Part shown: one piece after another, positions 22,526 through 31,217 of the stretch | How the letters are laid out: each line of letters begins with the position of its first letter | Position numbering within the stretch: position 1 is the first letter of the stretch | Assembly (NCBI GenBank): GCA_009779405.1 | Contig: WREI01000014.1 | Location: 1-42,455, forward strand | Reading direction: 5' to 3' | From: Clostridiales bacterium | GTDB taxonomy: Bacteria > Bacillota > Clostridia > Christensenellales > CAG-138 | DNA length: 42,455 nucleotides | Made by a program: the position numbers and the translations under genes | Notes under the pieces: model-generated | The model's input: only the letters and a program-made list of their open reading frames with translations | What the model was told of the DNA's origin: nothing | Databases searched by the model: none

Positions 22526-22828
22526 ATGGTGACGATAAAAGTGGATTATGCAAAGGCGAATCGGCAGGCGCTGCAACTACGGCAGATCGCGAACGATTGC
22601 ACCGCAATGAAGCGGGAGGCAAACATCCTTCGCAACAGCCAGGGCGGACCGGTTTGGAGCGGCAGCGCGGCAAACGAGTTCCGCGGCAAGATGGATCAAT
22701 GGGCAAAGGATATGCAAGCTTTGGAAAAGACCCTGAACGACATCGCGGGCAATATTGAGAAAACGGTGCGTAAGCTGCAGCTGGCAGAGGCAGCGGCGGC
22801 GAATATGCCTGGCCCCGGAGGGATGTAG
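22526..22828 (+). CDS. WXG100 protein 1
   Basis: From the ATG at 22526 (GGGAGG upstream; the longer track ORF is wrong) the protein has 100 residues: two helices around a turn with the WxG motif VWSGSAANEF. It ends in a flexible AAAANMPGPGGM tail. WXG100 proteins form helical-hairpin dimers that are secreted by, or act as co-factors of, the EssC motor. Here it directly precedes three effectors and may be their partner. Confidence 0.9.
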   Translation: MVTIKVDYAKANRQALQLRQIANDCTAMKREANILRNSQGGPVWSGSAANEFRGKMDQWAKDMQALEKTLNDIAGNIEKTVRKLQLAEAAAANMPGPGGM

Positions 22829-22831
22829 AGC

Positions 22832-23917
22832 ATGCGGGTCTTTTATTCCACAGCAGTAAAGGACGATATGGATGCCGGCTTGCGCAAGATCCGCAATACG
22901 GGCAAAGACTGCCCAAATCGGATCAACAAGCTGCGTCGCGAGATGGACGCCACCATTGCCGGCAGTCTGAGTATCGGCACACAGCTATCAGGTGCGGAAA
23001 ACAAGCTGAAGAACTTGATGGCTCAGGCCGATGCGCTGTTTCGCGCCATGGATGCGCTACACAACGGATTTGTTGCTGCGGATAAGGACGTGCAGAAAAA
23101 GAACGCTGAGCTGAAATACGAACTTAAAAGAAAGCAGGGGTTTTGGGAGAGGCTCAAGTTGATCCCAAAGTTACTGCCGTGGGCGTTTTTGATGCTAGGT
23201 CAACACCCTACGCCAATCGAGCAAATTGCCGCCCTGTTTGGCGGCACAATAGGTGGCGCGTTAGCAGGTGGAGGTGTTGTCGTGCCCGGCGGAATCGCGA
23301 CCGGAGCAGGCGGGGTGGTAAACACCATTGGGGCTGCCGGTGGAGCGGGGGTTGTAGACACAGGGCAAGTTAAAGTTGTCAACTTGCTAGACGAAAAATA
23401 TGGTTTTTATCTGCCAAAAAAGAAAGACGGCTCTGATAATTATATTGAAGATATAGGCACATGGCACGATAATTGGAAAAAGAAAGCGGCGGATTTCCAT
23501 CATAAAGATGAAACTGCAACAACAGGACCACTTCTACCGGCAATCATGGACGGAAAAGTTGTTTTAAATGAACAAGTGCAGGGGCGCGATGTGAACGGAA
23601 ATCCAATTGGAAAAAGTAACAATCTCGTAATTATGTGTGAAATAGATGGCAGAGTTGTTTTCATTGATTACGGACATTTGGCCGCTAAACCGGATCTTAA
23701 ACCCGGCGATACTGTCAAAGCAGGTGATTTAATCGCGCAAATGGGCAAATCCGGTGCGGACAATGTGCATTTGCATCTTGAAATTCGGGTTATGGATAAA
23801 GGCTACGAGTATGGGGGCCAATACTGGAAAAGCGATGCCAGTAACAGTAGCAAGAATGTTGACCCTATCCAGTTTATGAAGGATCCGCAAAGCGTAATCA
23901 GTAGTTTAGGCAGATAA
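22832..23917 (+). CDS. T7SS effector with M23 (LytM-like) peptidase domain
   Basis: 361 residues. Residues 1-100 (RVFYSTAVKDDMDAGLRKIR, then FVAADKDVQKKNAELKYEL) form a helical domain shared with the next two genes and resembling LXG/WXG-type T7SS targeting domains. A hydrophobic glycine-rich stretch with IAALFGG follows (about 130-175). The C-terminus is an M23-type peptidase: DYGHLAAKPDLKPGDTVKAG, then DNVHLHLEIRV with the zinc-binding HxH. The upstream His/Asp ligand pair may be FHHKD but is not canonical. M23 enzymes cut peptidoglycan cross-bridges. The start lies three bases after the WXG100 stop. Confidence 0.85.
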   Translation: MRVFYSTAVKDDMDAGLRKIRNTGKDCPNRINKLRREMDATIAGSLSIGTQLSGAENKLKNLMAQADALFRAMDALHNGFVAADKDVQKKNAELKYELKRKQGFWERLKLIPKLLPWAFLMLGQHPTPIEQIAALFGGTIGGALAGGGVVVPGGIATGAGGVVNTIGAAGGAGVVDTGQVKVVNLLDEKYGFYLPKKKDGSDNYIEDIGTWHDNWKKKAADFHHKDETATTGPLLPAIMDGKVVLNEQVQGRDVNGNPIGKSNNLVIMCEIDGRVVFIDYGHLAAKPDLKPGDTVKAGDLIAQMGKSGADNVHLHLEIRVMDKGYEYGGQYWKSDASNSSKNVDPIQFMKDPQSVISSLGR

Positions 23918-23955
23918 AAGTATTATACTGCTAAATCATATCCAAGGAGAAATAC

Positions 23956-25302
23956 ATGAGAGTGTTTTATTCCACAGCAGTAAGGGATGATATAGACCCG
24001 AGGTTGCACAAATTAATCGATTCGAGCAAAGATTGCGCAACACGGATTGGCAAATTGCGTCCCAATTTGGACGCCACCATTGCCGGCAGCCTGGGTATTG
24101 GCACACAGCTTAAAAGCGCGGAAACCAAGCTGAAACAATTGTTGACACAGGCCGAAGGGCTGCGCCGTGCCATGAATACATTGCAGGACGGGTTTGTCGC
24201 TGCCGACAAGGATGTCCAAAAAAAGACGAACGAGCTGAAATATGTGCTGAAAAATTCAAAGCCCGGGCTTTTTGATTGGATGAAAGCGATGATTGCTGAG
24301 ATTAAAGAGCGTATGTGGGCGACCGCGGCGGCGATAGCCACCCTGTTCGGTGGAGTCACTACTACTGCGGTTGCCGTTGTGGTTGCCGTACCGCCAAGCA
24401 AGGCTGCGTATTGCCCTCCGTATACTGGGCCGCAATCCCCGGATCAGCTTCCATGGACTACAGAGGAAGAAAAAAGGAGATTAGCGGAGGAAAAAAAGAA
24501 AAGAGAGGAAGAAGCAAGGAAGAGAAAAGAGGAAGAACGGAAGAGAAACCCTGTTGATCGTGCTGCGGCTGAAGAGATTAAGGAATATGCCGATTTAGCT
24601 GATGCTGCGTACAAAAATTGGAAAAAGGGTGATGGATTCCCAGACCGTACTAAAGGCCCTTATATAGTGATAGAAGATACCATTTCTAGAGGCGGAATGC
24701 AAGTTACAGTATTTGAAAAAGACGGGGAACTCTATGTAGCGTTTAGAGGTTCCCAGCCCTTGAAAAAACCTTTCGAATTACCGACTGATTATGTACAAGA
24801 TTGGGTCTTGGACAATTTGGGTAGCGCGATTGTTGGCTATTCTGTACAAGAAGCAGCTGCAAAGAAACTTGCTTCGGAACTTATGGATAGATACTCCAAC
24901 AAAAAAATCAATGTCACAGGACATTCCCTTGGCGGGGCAAACGCTTTGGCCTTTGCCTCGAAGATCGCAGAAAAATCACCAGCGCGTTTGGGCGATGTTT
25001 ATACATACAATGCTCGCCCGAATATTAGTGACACATCCTCTCTGAAAAACTGTCAGGATCATATTACGAATGTCTATGTTGAGGGGGATTATGTTGGGGA
25101 CAAGCTTCACATTTACCAGACAAATGATAGATATGGCGCCGAAATCCAAATAGACCGGATCGCAAAAAAAACACATGGCCTCGAAAACTTCACAGCGAAC
25201 AATATTCAAGAAACCGGCATTCGCCGACCTCCACAAGGAAACTTTACAGCAGGTGGCGGCGGCGGTTTTGGCGGCGGCGGTCATAGCGGGGGGGGATTTT
25301 AA
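23956..25302 (+). CDS. T7SS effector with class-3 lipase domain
   Basis: 448 residues. Same N-terminal targeting domain (RVFYSTAVRDDIDPRLHKLI, FVAADKDVQKKTNELKYVL), a hydrophobic helix with IATLFGG at about 115-140, then a Lys/Glu-rich linker (RLAEEKKKREEEARKRKEEE). Residues about 215-410 are an alpha/beta hydrolase of lipase class 3 type: nucleophile elbow VTGHSLGGANALAFAS, with EGDYVGD and KTHGLENF likely supplying Asp and His. It ends in a glycine-rich tail (GGGGFGGGGHSGGGF). Probably a phospholipase acting on target-cell membranes. AAGGAG ribosome site. Confidence 0.85.
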   Translation: MRVFYSTAVRDDIDPRLHKLIDSSKDCATRIGKLRPNLDATIAGSLGIGTQLKSAETKLKQLLTQAEGLRRAMNTLQDGFVAADKDVQKKTNELKYVLKNSKPGLFDWMKAMIAEIKERMWATAAAIATLFGGVTTTAVAVVVAVPPSKAAYCPPYTGPQSPDQLPWTTEEEKRRLAEEKKKREEEARKRKEEERKRNPVDRAAAEEIKEYADLADAAYKNWKKGDGFPDRTKGPYIVIEDTISRGGMQVTVFEKDGELYVAFRGSQPLKKPFELPTDYVQDWVLDNLGSAIVGYSVQEAAAKKLASELMDRYSNKKINVTGHSLGGANALAFASKIAEKSPARLGDVYTYNARPNISDTSSLKNCQDHITNVYVEGDYVGDKLHIYQTNDRYGAEIQIDRIAKKTHGLENFTANNIQETGIRRPPQGNFTAGGGGGFGGGGHSGGGF

Positions 25303-25305
25303 GCT

Positions 25306-26433
25306 GTGAAAGTATTTTATTCCACAACCGTAAGGGACGACATCACAGCCGGTCTGCGAAAGGTTCGTAGCATGAGCAAGGATTGTCAAGGCAAAATCAG
25401 CAAATTGCGCCGCGAGATGGAGCCTACCATTATGCGCAGCCTAAATATCGAAGGAGACTTTTCACTCACGGAAAGGACGCTGAAGACTTTGCAGTCGCAA
25501 GCCGATGCGCTGATTCGCGCCATGAATGCAACACAAAGCGAATTTGATGCGGCAGACAAAGCGGTAAAGAAAAAGACGAACGAACTGAAATACTTGCTAA
25601 AAAAACTGCTATCCACGGCTTGGAATAGGATTAAAGCACTGTTTGAGGATATGAGGAAAAGATATCTGGCGCAAGTGGTGGCAATTGCCGCGCTGTTTGG
25701 GGGTAAAACAATTACCACGAGCGATGGTGTTACAGTAACCAACGTTGATGATAACAGTGAATGGAAACCAGAAACAGATGAAGAACGGTTAGCTTGGGAG
25801 AAAGCGAAGTTGGCTGAGCTGAAAAGATGGAGGGAAAAAAATGATCCCGTTGATTCTTCGGTACTAGAAAGAACATTTAATGAGGAGGCAGAGTATACAG
25901 CCTATATCGATATCACAGGTAATGCTAACGAGTTATGTATAGATAAGGTGTTTTTGAGGCGACTTGCCGCTTGGGTTCGTGATTATGGCCCCAAAGATAC
26001 AGACGGAAATCCTATAAAGCTCAAAATTACCAGTGATGGAGGCTACCGGACAAATCAGAAGCAAACAGAGTTGTACAATGATTGGATTAATAGGAAGCCT
26101 GGAGCTTCATATGCTGGCCCTCCTGGTTCAAGTAAACATGAATATGGTGTGGCACTTGATATTGCAGGAACAGGGAATAAGGGAGGAAACGAGTGTGGCG
26201 ATTGGTTTCGAAGATTCGCGTGGGGTACCGACAAAGACCATAAAGGAATAAACATATCCGAAGAAGCGCTACTGGAAGAAGAAAGAATTCTTAAAGAAGA
26301 GTATGGACTCTGCAAGCCAATAACTAATCCACCGAACACCAATGAGGAAGGTTGGCATGTACAACCGATAGAAACGAAAGGTAAAGAGACAAACGAATTA
26401 TCTCATTTCCGACCGAAAGGGTGCAACATCTGA
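25306..26433 (+). CDS. T7SS effector with M15 (VanY-like) D,D-carboxypeptidase domain
   Basis: 375 residues, GTG start four bases after the lipase stop; the start is fixed by alignment with its two paralogues (VFYSTTVRDDITAGLRKVR). The shared targeting domain is followed by IAALFGG (about 130) and a linker. Residues about 225-370 carry M15B signatures: LKITSDGGYRTNQKQTELYN, the zinc-binding SSKHEYGVALDIAG (SxHxxGxAxD) and EEGWHVQP (ExxWH). VanY-type enzymes trim the terminal D-Ala of peptidoglycan stems. Third member of an effector trio built on one delivery domain. Confidence 0.86.
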   Translation: MKVFYSTTVRDDITAGLRKVRSMSKDCQGKISKLRREMEPTIMRSLNIEGDFSLTERTLKTLQSQADALIRAMNATQSEFDAADKAVKKKTNELKYLLKKLLSTAWNRIKALFEDMRKRYLAQVVAIAALFGGKTITTSDGVTVTNVDDNSEWKPETDEERLAWEKAKLAELKRWREKNDPVDSSVLERTFNEEAEYTAYIDITGNANELCIDKVFLRRLAAWVRDYGPKDTDGNPIKLKITSDGGYRTNQKQTELYNDWINRKPGASYAGPPGSSKHEYGVALDIAGTGNKGGNECGDWFRRFAWGTDKDHKGINISEEALLEEERILKEEYGLCKPITNPPNTNEEGWHVQPIETKGKETNELSHFRPKGCNI

Positions 26434-26489
26434 ATCTAGAAGAAGCCGCTTATCATAGGCTAAAAACAAAGAAAACGGAGGATAACACC

Positions 26490-26783
26490 ATGCAAACCTA
26501 CAACTGCGATATCGATTATTTGCGCGGGCAGGCAGCCGCGCTGACCAAACAGGTGGAAACGCTGCGGAGTACGCAGAGTTCCATGAACAAGGTGCTGACC
26601 GGTCTCGGCATGGACTGGCGCGGGGAAGCGGCGACCGAATTCCACGCCAACTACACGGCGCGCAAGATGGAAATGGGAAAATTCTATGAAGCGCTGGGCA
26701 AATTCGCGGAAGTAATGCGATATGCAGCGGATCGTTTTGAGTCGGCAGATAATACGGCTGCTGCTGCGATCAGTCGCGTATAG
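26490..26783 (+). CDS. WXG100 protein 2
   Basis: 97 residues from the ATG at 26490, eight bases after GGAGGA; the track start at 26421 is too long. Helix-turn-helix hairpin with the motif MDWRGEAATEFHANY (WxG). Lies 56 bases after the M15 effector and 35 bases before another WXG100 gene; the two may heterodimerise as EsxA/EsxB do. Confidence 0.9.
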   Translation: MQTYNCDIDYLRGQAAALTKQVETLRSTQSSMNKVLTGLGMDWRGEAATEFHANYTARKMEMGKFYEALGKFAEVMRYAADRFESADNTAAAAISRV

Positions 26784-26818
26784 CAATGCTTTATAAAAAA
26801 ACAAAGGAGTAAACACAC

Positions 26819-27112
26819 ATGGCAATCATCCAAGTAACCCCGGAAATGCTGTCGGGAAAAGCGGGCGAGGTTCGCACCCTGAAGGGGCAGCACGACGAAG
26901 CGATGACCAAGCTGAACTCGTTGGTTCATGGCCTGAACGAGAGCTGGAAGGGCGAGGCGCAGGATGCCTTCGTGGCAAAGTTTGATAGTATGCAGTCGAC
27001 CTTTACAAACTTTTCCGAACTGCTCGAAGGCTATGCCAAGCTGATGGACGCGACGGCCCGCGAATTGCAGAGTACCGATCAGGCGCTCAAAAGCAGCATC
27101 CAAAGCTTCTAA
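26819..27112 (+). CDS. WXG100 protein 3 (EsxA-like)
   Basis: 97 residues, the canonical length and layout: IQVTPEMLSGKAGEVRTLKG, then ESWKGEAQDAFVAKF with WxG and a long second helix ending in SIQSF. Good AAAGGAG ribosome site. Last gene of the T7SS operon; a strong hairpin follows seven bases after the stop. Of the three WXG100 proteins it is the closest to a standard secreted EsxA. Confidence 0.93.
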   Translation: MAIIQVTPEMLSGKAGEVRTLKGQHDEAMTKLNSLVHGLNESWKGEAQDAFVAKFDSMQSTFTNFSELLEGYAKLMDATARELQSTDQALKSSIQSF

Positions 27113-27119
27113 GCCGTGC

Positions 27120-27158
27120 GCCGCATAGCCCGGGCACTGACCAATCGGGCTATGCGGC
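27120..27158 (+). terminator. Terminator of the T7SS operon
   Basis: GCCGCATAGCCCG and CGGGCTATGCGGC form a perfect 13-bp stem with a 13-base loop, followed by ACTTCTTT. A second stem, GCACTTCTT/AAGAAGTGC (27157-27182), abuts it. The remaining bases to 27324 hold the ribosome site of the phosphatase gene and no clear promoter that I can defend. Confidence 0.75.
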
Positions 27159-27324
27159 ACTTCTTTCATGGAAAAGAAGTGCGTTTTGGGAGAACCGTAT
27201 GTATGTGCTTCCCTGCTCTTTCTCTGACCTTTCTGCGGGAACAGAGCTTCGGAAGCGAACAGATAAATTCAAAACGGGGCGTGTGTGACTGCGCCCTTAA
27301 TTGTGTATCCATTAGGAGGTTTGT

Positions 27325-28416
27325 ATGCACATAACTTTCGCCGCCCTTTCACACGCGGGCAAGGTGCGGTCGAACAACGAGGATAACCTGTATGCGGGCG
27401 GGGTATCACTGACACCCGAAACGCGAGAAAAATCATTTTTGTTGTGCGGCGAAAAAGATGCGCCCGACGTATTCGCAATCTGTGACGGTATGGGCGGGCA
27501 GGAATCCGGCGAGCTGGCCTCTTTATTGGCGGTACAAACCTTGGATACTTTCGCGCCCCGCATGCGCGAAGCGACATCGGAGCAGTTGGACGCCTTGGCG
27601 CAGCAATGCGTAGTGGAGGCGAACGCCGCTATCTGCACCGAGATGCGCAATCGAAATGCGCGTATGGGGACAACATTTGCCATGCTTACGGTTCGCGATC
27701 AAAGCGTACACGCGTACAGCATAGGTGATTCGCGGGTCTATGTCTTTGCGAACCGACGGCTGCGTCAGCTTTCGGAGGATCATACGCTCGTCGCGACCAA
27801 AATGAAAATGGGATTGCTGACGGAGGGCCAAGCACGCAAAGACCACGATTGGCACAGGCTGACCGCGCATTTAGGTGTCTTTGCCGACGAGCTCAGCGTT
27901 TCCGCAGACGTGCTTCTGCCCGTCGCGGTCATGGGCAGTATGCGCTTTCTGTTGTGTTCGGACGGGCTCACCGATATGGTTTGGGACGACCGCATTGAAG
28001 CAATCCTGCGCGAAAGCAAAACGGCCGAGCAGGCAGCGGTCGCGCTTTTCGATGAGGCCATGCAAAACGGCGGACGAGATAATACCAGTATTATTGTAAT
28101 CGATGTGCAGAAAACGGAAACGCCACCCGCGCCTACAAAACCTATATCGAGCAGACCTCGCGCGGGGACGCTTGCCGCAATCTTTATGGGTGCGTTTGCG
28201 CTACTTTTTGTCCTTTTCGCATTGCTCTACTTCTTTGCGCCATGGCCTGCGCGCGAAGCCCCGGAAGCTACAAGTGCTCCGGTTGAGACATTTTTCGTGG
28301 AGCCGACTGAACCGAACTTTACGGATGTCCCGGTTATGACGGATACCGAGAGCCAGAATACACCGACCATTCCGATCATTCCATATATACCCGCTACCGC
28401 AATCCCGGCAGAATAG
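27325..28416 (+). CDS. Membrane-anchored PP2C Ser/Thr phosphatase
   Basis: 363 residues. All PP2C motifs are visible in order: SNNEDN, ICDGMGG, MGTTFAML, YSIGDSRVYVF, LSEDHT, LLCSDGLTDMVW and GGRDNTSIIVI, so the metal-binding aspartates are intact. A membrane helix at about 283-305 (AAIFMGAFALLFVLFALLYF) is followed by a short Pro/Thr-rich outer tail. It should reverse phosphorylation by the kinases encoded next door, as Stp/PrpC phosphatases do for PrkC. TTAGGAGG precedes the ATG. The gene begins the kinase block. Confidence 0.94.
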   Translation: MHITFAALSHAGKVRSNNEDNLYAGGVSLTPETREKSFLLCGEKDAPDVFAICDGMGGQESGELASLLAVQTLDTFAPRMREATSEQLDALAQQCVVEANAAICTEMRNRNARMGTTFAMLTVRDQSVHAYSIGDSRVYVFANRRLRQLSEDHTLVATKMKMGLLTEGQARKDHDWHRLTAHLGVFADELSVSADVLLPVAVMGSMRFLLCSDGLTDMVWDDRIEAILRESKTAEQAAVALFDEAMQNGGRDNTSIIVIDVQKTETPPAPTKPISSRPRAGTLAAIFMGAFALLFVLFALLYFFAPWPAREAPEATSAPVETFFVEPTEPNFTDVPVMTDTESQNTPTIPIIPYIPATAIPAE

Positions 28417-28466
28417 ACACCGAATTCGCTACCTTATACACCACCAGATTCTAAAGGAGATGCACC

Positions 28467-30977
28467 ATGACAACTATCCAACAATTCGAACCCCTATTCG
28501 GCGAATGGTATGCCGAGAGCCTGATTGGGACAGGCAGCTTCGGGCGCGTGTACAAAATCAAGCGCGAGGATTTTGACGCGACCTATTATTCCGCTCTGAA
28601 ATACATTTCCCTGCCGCAGAGCGAGGCGGAAAGCTCCCAATTGCGGCAGATGGGCATGAACGATGCTTCCATCTCGGAGTATTACGGCCAGATGGCGCGG
28701 GACCTTAGTGCGGAAATCCAACTGATGTATAAGCTGCGCGGCAACACCAATATCGTCGCCTATGAGGATCACAAACGTCTGCCCAAGCCGAACGGTATGG
28801 GATATGACATATTCATCCGCATGGAACTGCTCACCCCTCTGGATCGGTATGCCGCCAACCGCTCCCTTTCCGAGCAGGAAATCATCCGCTTAGGCTCGGA
28901 TATCTGCAACGCCTTGGAGCTTTGCGGACGGCATCATATCATCCATCGCGATATCAAGCCGGAAAACATTTTCGTTTCACAAAACGGCGACTTTAAGCTG
29001 GGCGACTTTGGCATCGCGCGGCAACTGGAACGCACAGGCACCAATCTCACAAAAATCGGAACCAAAAACTATATGGCACCTGAGATTATTGCGGGCTCGC
29101 ACTATGACGCCACGGTGGACATTTACGCTCTTGGCATTGTGATGTATCGGCTGTTGAACAACAACCGCATTCCCTTCGTCCCGCAAGGGCAGGTGATGCC
29201 ATCGGATTGGGATCAAGCACTAATACGCCGATCGCGAGGGGATTCGCTGTCCCTGCCCGTAAACGCGCAGAACCGATTGGGAGAAATCGTGCTGAAAGCT
29301 TGCGCGTCCGGCCCGAGGGACAGGTATCAAACCCCACCGGAAATGCGGGAAGCATTGGACATGTTGCGTAGCGGCAGAGATGTGCTGGCGGAGATCCCGC
29401 CTTTTGTGGTGAATCCGCCGATAAAGGAACCTCCCCCACCAGCGCCTGCGCCTACTCCGCAAGAACCGCCAAAAGAAGAAGAAGGCACGCAATCCCCGGA
29501 GCCGGTACTATCCCCTCCCATGCGCTCTACGGATGAAACGGTTTCCTTGTTTGGTAAAGCGGCCACATCTCCTGCCGAAGAACTTCGTGATACCCCACCA
29601 AGTCCTGTACCCACTCCGCCAAAACCACGCAAGAAAATGCTTGTGCTGTTGGCTGCAGCCTTCTTTGCAGTATTACTGACAAGCGTCATTCTTATCTTGG
29701 CTTTAAGTAACAAGGGGGGCAGCGGGACGGATGTCATTGGCAGTGGACTCCATTCAGAGTCAGGGAAGGCAACAGCAACAGCCAAAGCAACGACAACAGC
29801 CGAGGCAACTGCTGCGCCCACACCGACACCCGTTCCAATCGTGCCGTTGGCCACCTTTGAAATGTCCGATGAACTGTTTGGCTTTACCGTGATGCTTGAC
29901 GGGGATGTGTTTCAACTGCCGGTTACCTTGGAAGTGTTCCAATCCTATGGATGGAAAGCGGAGAAGGAACTCTCCGGTGCGTTCATCCCCGGTCAGTATG
30001 GTATTTTCTATTTTACAAGGAACGGCAACCAGATATATGTGCAACTGGCAAATATGAGTGAAGAGGTGCGCTTTGTTCAGGAGAGTACAGTTATCTTCTT
30101 CGGGTGTGATTTGTCTAACAATAAAGCGGAATTGGAGTTGCCAAAAGGAATTAAATGCGGTGTATCCACCAAGGAAGATATCCTGGCAGCGTATGGTGAG
30201 CCGTACAGCATTTATGAGCCCGACGATGACCCGGGTTATTGCTCCTTGACGTACAAATACGCAAATAGTTCATATAGAGAAATTAATATAAGGATAAAAG
30301 ACTATGTAGTTTTCGAGATCCACGTTGAAAATGCAATTAGGATTGACAGTGATGTTGTCGAAGTGAGTACCGAGATAACAGACAAAGAGAAGAGTTATCG
30401 TGCGCCTGCGGAGTTGGGGGATGATATCAAGAGCTTCAATGTGATGATAGACGGCGATTTATATCACTTGCCTGCGCCGTTGTCGGCCTTTTTGGACAAC
30501 GGGTGGGCTATATATAACAAAACGTTGGATCACCTACCAGGAATGAGCTCAAACTATAGTGATTTTTCCACTCTGTCGTCAGGTGGCCATTCAGGTTTCA
30601 CATTGAAAAAAGGAGATAAGTATATAGAAGACATTACCTTCTATAATTATTCCCTGAAACCGCTTGCCATTGAATACTGTTTTATCATTGAAATAGACTC
30701 GAAGCATTTGGTGAAGGTTGAAATGGAACTACCCGGTGGCATCAAAATCGGAACCCCAGAAAGTGATTTTCTCAGTTTGTTCAGTCGTGTATTCGAGAAA
30801 GACACGGAGGAAACCTACGGTAGACGCTACACGTTCTTCGCGGGTAAAAACCGGATAGTCGGATCTCGGGAGAACAAAGACAATGAAATTGTTATTGATG
30901 TCGGCAAAGAAGGCGTCGGGAACGCAGATGCGTATATCGGCAAAATATACGCCATAAGACTAATGAATGTAGATTGA
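28467..30977 (+). CDS. Receptor-type Ser/Thr kinase 1, ectodomain with a duplicated module
   Basis: 836 residues. Hanks-type kinase domain 15-290: glycine loop GTGSFGRVYK (21-30), HRDIKPEN (160), DFG (180-182), APE (204). A Pro-rich juxtamembrane linker carries one DETVSLFG motif near residue 356. Membrane helix at about 390-412 (LLAAAFFAVLLTSVILILAL), then a Thr/Ala stalk. The ectodomain repeats one module twice (FTVMLDGDVFQLPVTLEVFQ and FNVMIDGDLYHLPAPLSAFL), each followed by a GIKxG..T segment; I do not know its ligand. No PASTA repeats. AAAGGAG ribosome site. The kinase domain is nearly identical to kinase 2. Confidence 0.92.
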   Translation: MTTIQQFEPLFGEWYAESLIGTGSFGRVYKIKREDFDATYYSALKYISLPQSEAESSQLRQMGMNDASISEYYGQMARDLSAEIQLMYKLRGNTNIVAYEDHKRLPKPNGMGYDIFIRMELLTPLDRYAANRSLSEQEIIRLGSDICNALELCGRHHIIHRDIKPENIFVSQNGDFKLGDFGIARQLERTGTNLTKIGTKNYMAPEIIAGSHYDATVDIYALGIVMYRLLNNNRIPFVPQGQVMPSDWDQALIRRSRGDSLSLPVNAQNRLGEIVLKACASGPRDRYQTPPEMREALDMLRSGRDVLAEIPPFVVNPPIKEPPPPAPAPTPQEPPKEEEGTQSPEPVLSPPMRSTDETVSLFGKAATSPAEELRDTPPSPVPTPPKPRKKMLVLLAAAFFAVLLTSVILILALSNKGGSGTDVIGSGLHSESGKATATAKATTTAEATAAPTPTPVPIVPLATFEMSDELFGFTVMLDGDVFQLPVTLEVFQSYGWKAEKELSGAFIPGQYGIFYFTRNGNQIYVQLANMSEEVRFVQESTVIFFGCDLSNNKAELELPKGIKCGVSTKEDILAAYGEPYSIYEPDDDPGYCSLTYKYANSSYREINIRIKDYVVFEIHVENAIRIDSDVVEVSTEITDKEKSYRAPAELGDDIKSFNVMIDGDLYHLPAPLSAFLDNGWAIYNKTLDHLPGMSSNYSDFSTLSSGGHSGFTLKKGDKYIEDITFYNYSLKPLAIEYCFIIEIDSKHLVKVEMELPGGIKIGTPESDFLSLFSRVFEKDTEETYGRRYTFFAGKNRIVGSRENKDNEIVIDVGKEGVGNADAYIGKIYAIRLMNVD

Positions 30978-31054
30978 GCCCGAACTTCCCTAAGTAAGAT
31001 CCACAGTGGGAACAAATTGGATGAAGGTTTGGGAAACGGCAGATTTTGGTGCAG

Positions 31055-31089
31055 CAAGAGGCGCAGCGCGGAGGGCGGCGCGCCTCTTG
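31055..31089. terminator. Intergenic hairpin between kinases 1 and 2
   Basis: CAAGAGGCGC and GCGCCTCTTG form a perfect 10-bp stem with a 15-base loop; it is followed by TTCGAGGTTTC, not a strong T-run, so termination may be partial. It lies in the only long gap (240 bases) of the kinase array. Confidence 0.4.
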
Positions 31090-31166
31090 TTCGAGGTTTC
31101 GCCACCCGTTTGCGTTGCGTCACGGTGCGGCAAACGCGTACTCTGCGAAAGACTTCACAGAGTAAG

Positions 31167-31193
31167 TTGGAATGGGTGCGGTATTATCCATAA
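31167..31193 (+). pseudogene. 3' scar of a lost kinase gene
   Basis: Read from TTG at 31167 the sequence encodes LEWVRYYP and a stop, matching the end of kinase 4 (VEWVQYYP, stop) at both DNA and protein level, and the next bases (CAGATTGC) also recall what follows kinase 4 (TAGATTGC). No kinase coding sequence remains upstream. Confidence 0.55.
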
Positions 31194-31217
31194 ACAGATT
31201 GCACACAGGAGGACAGC

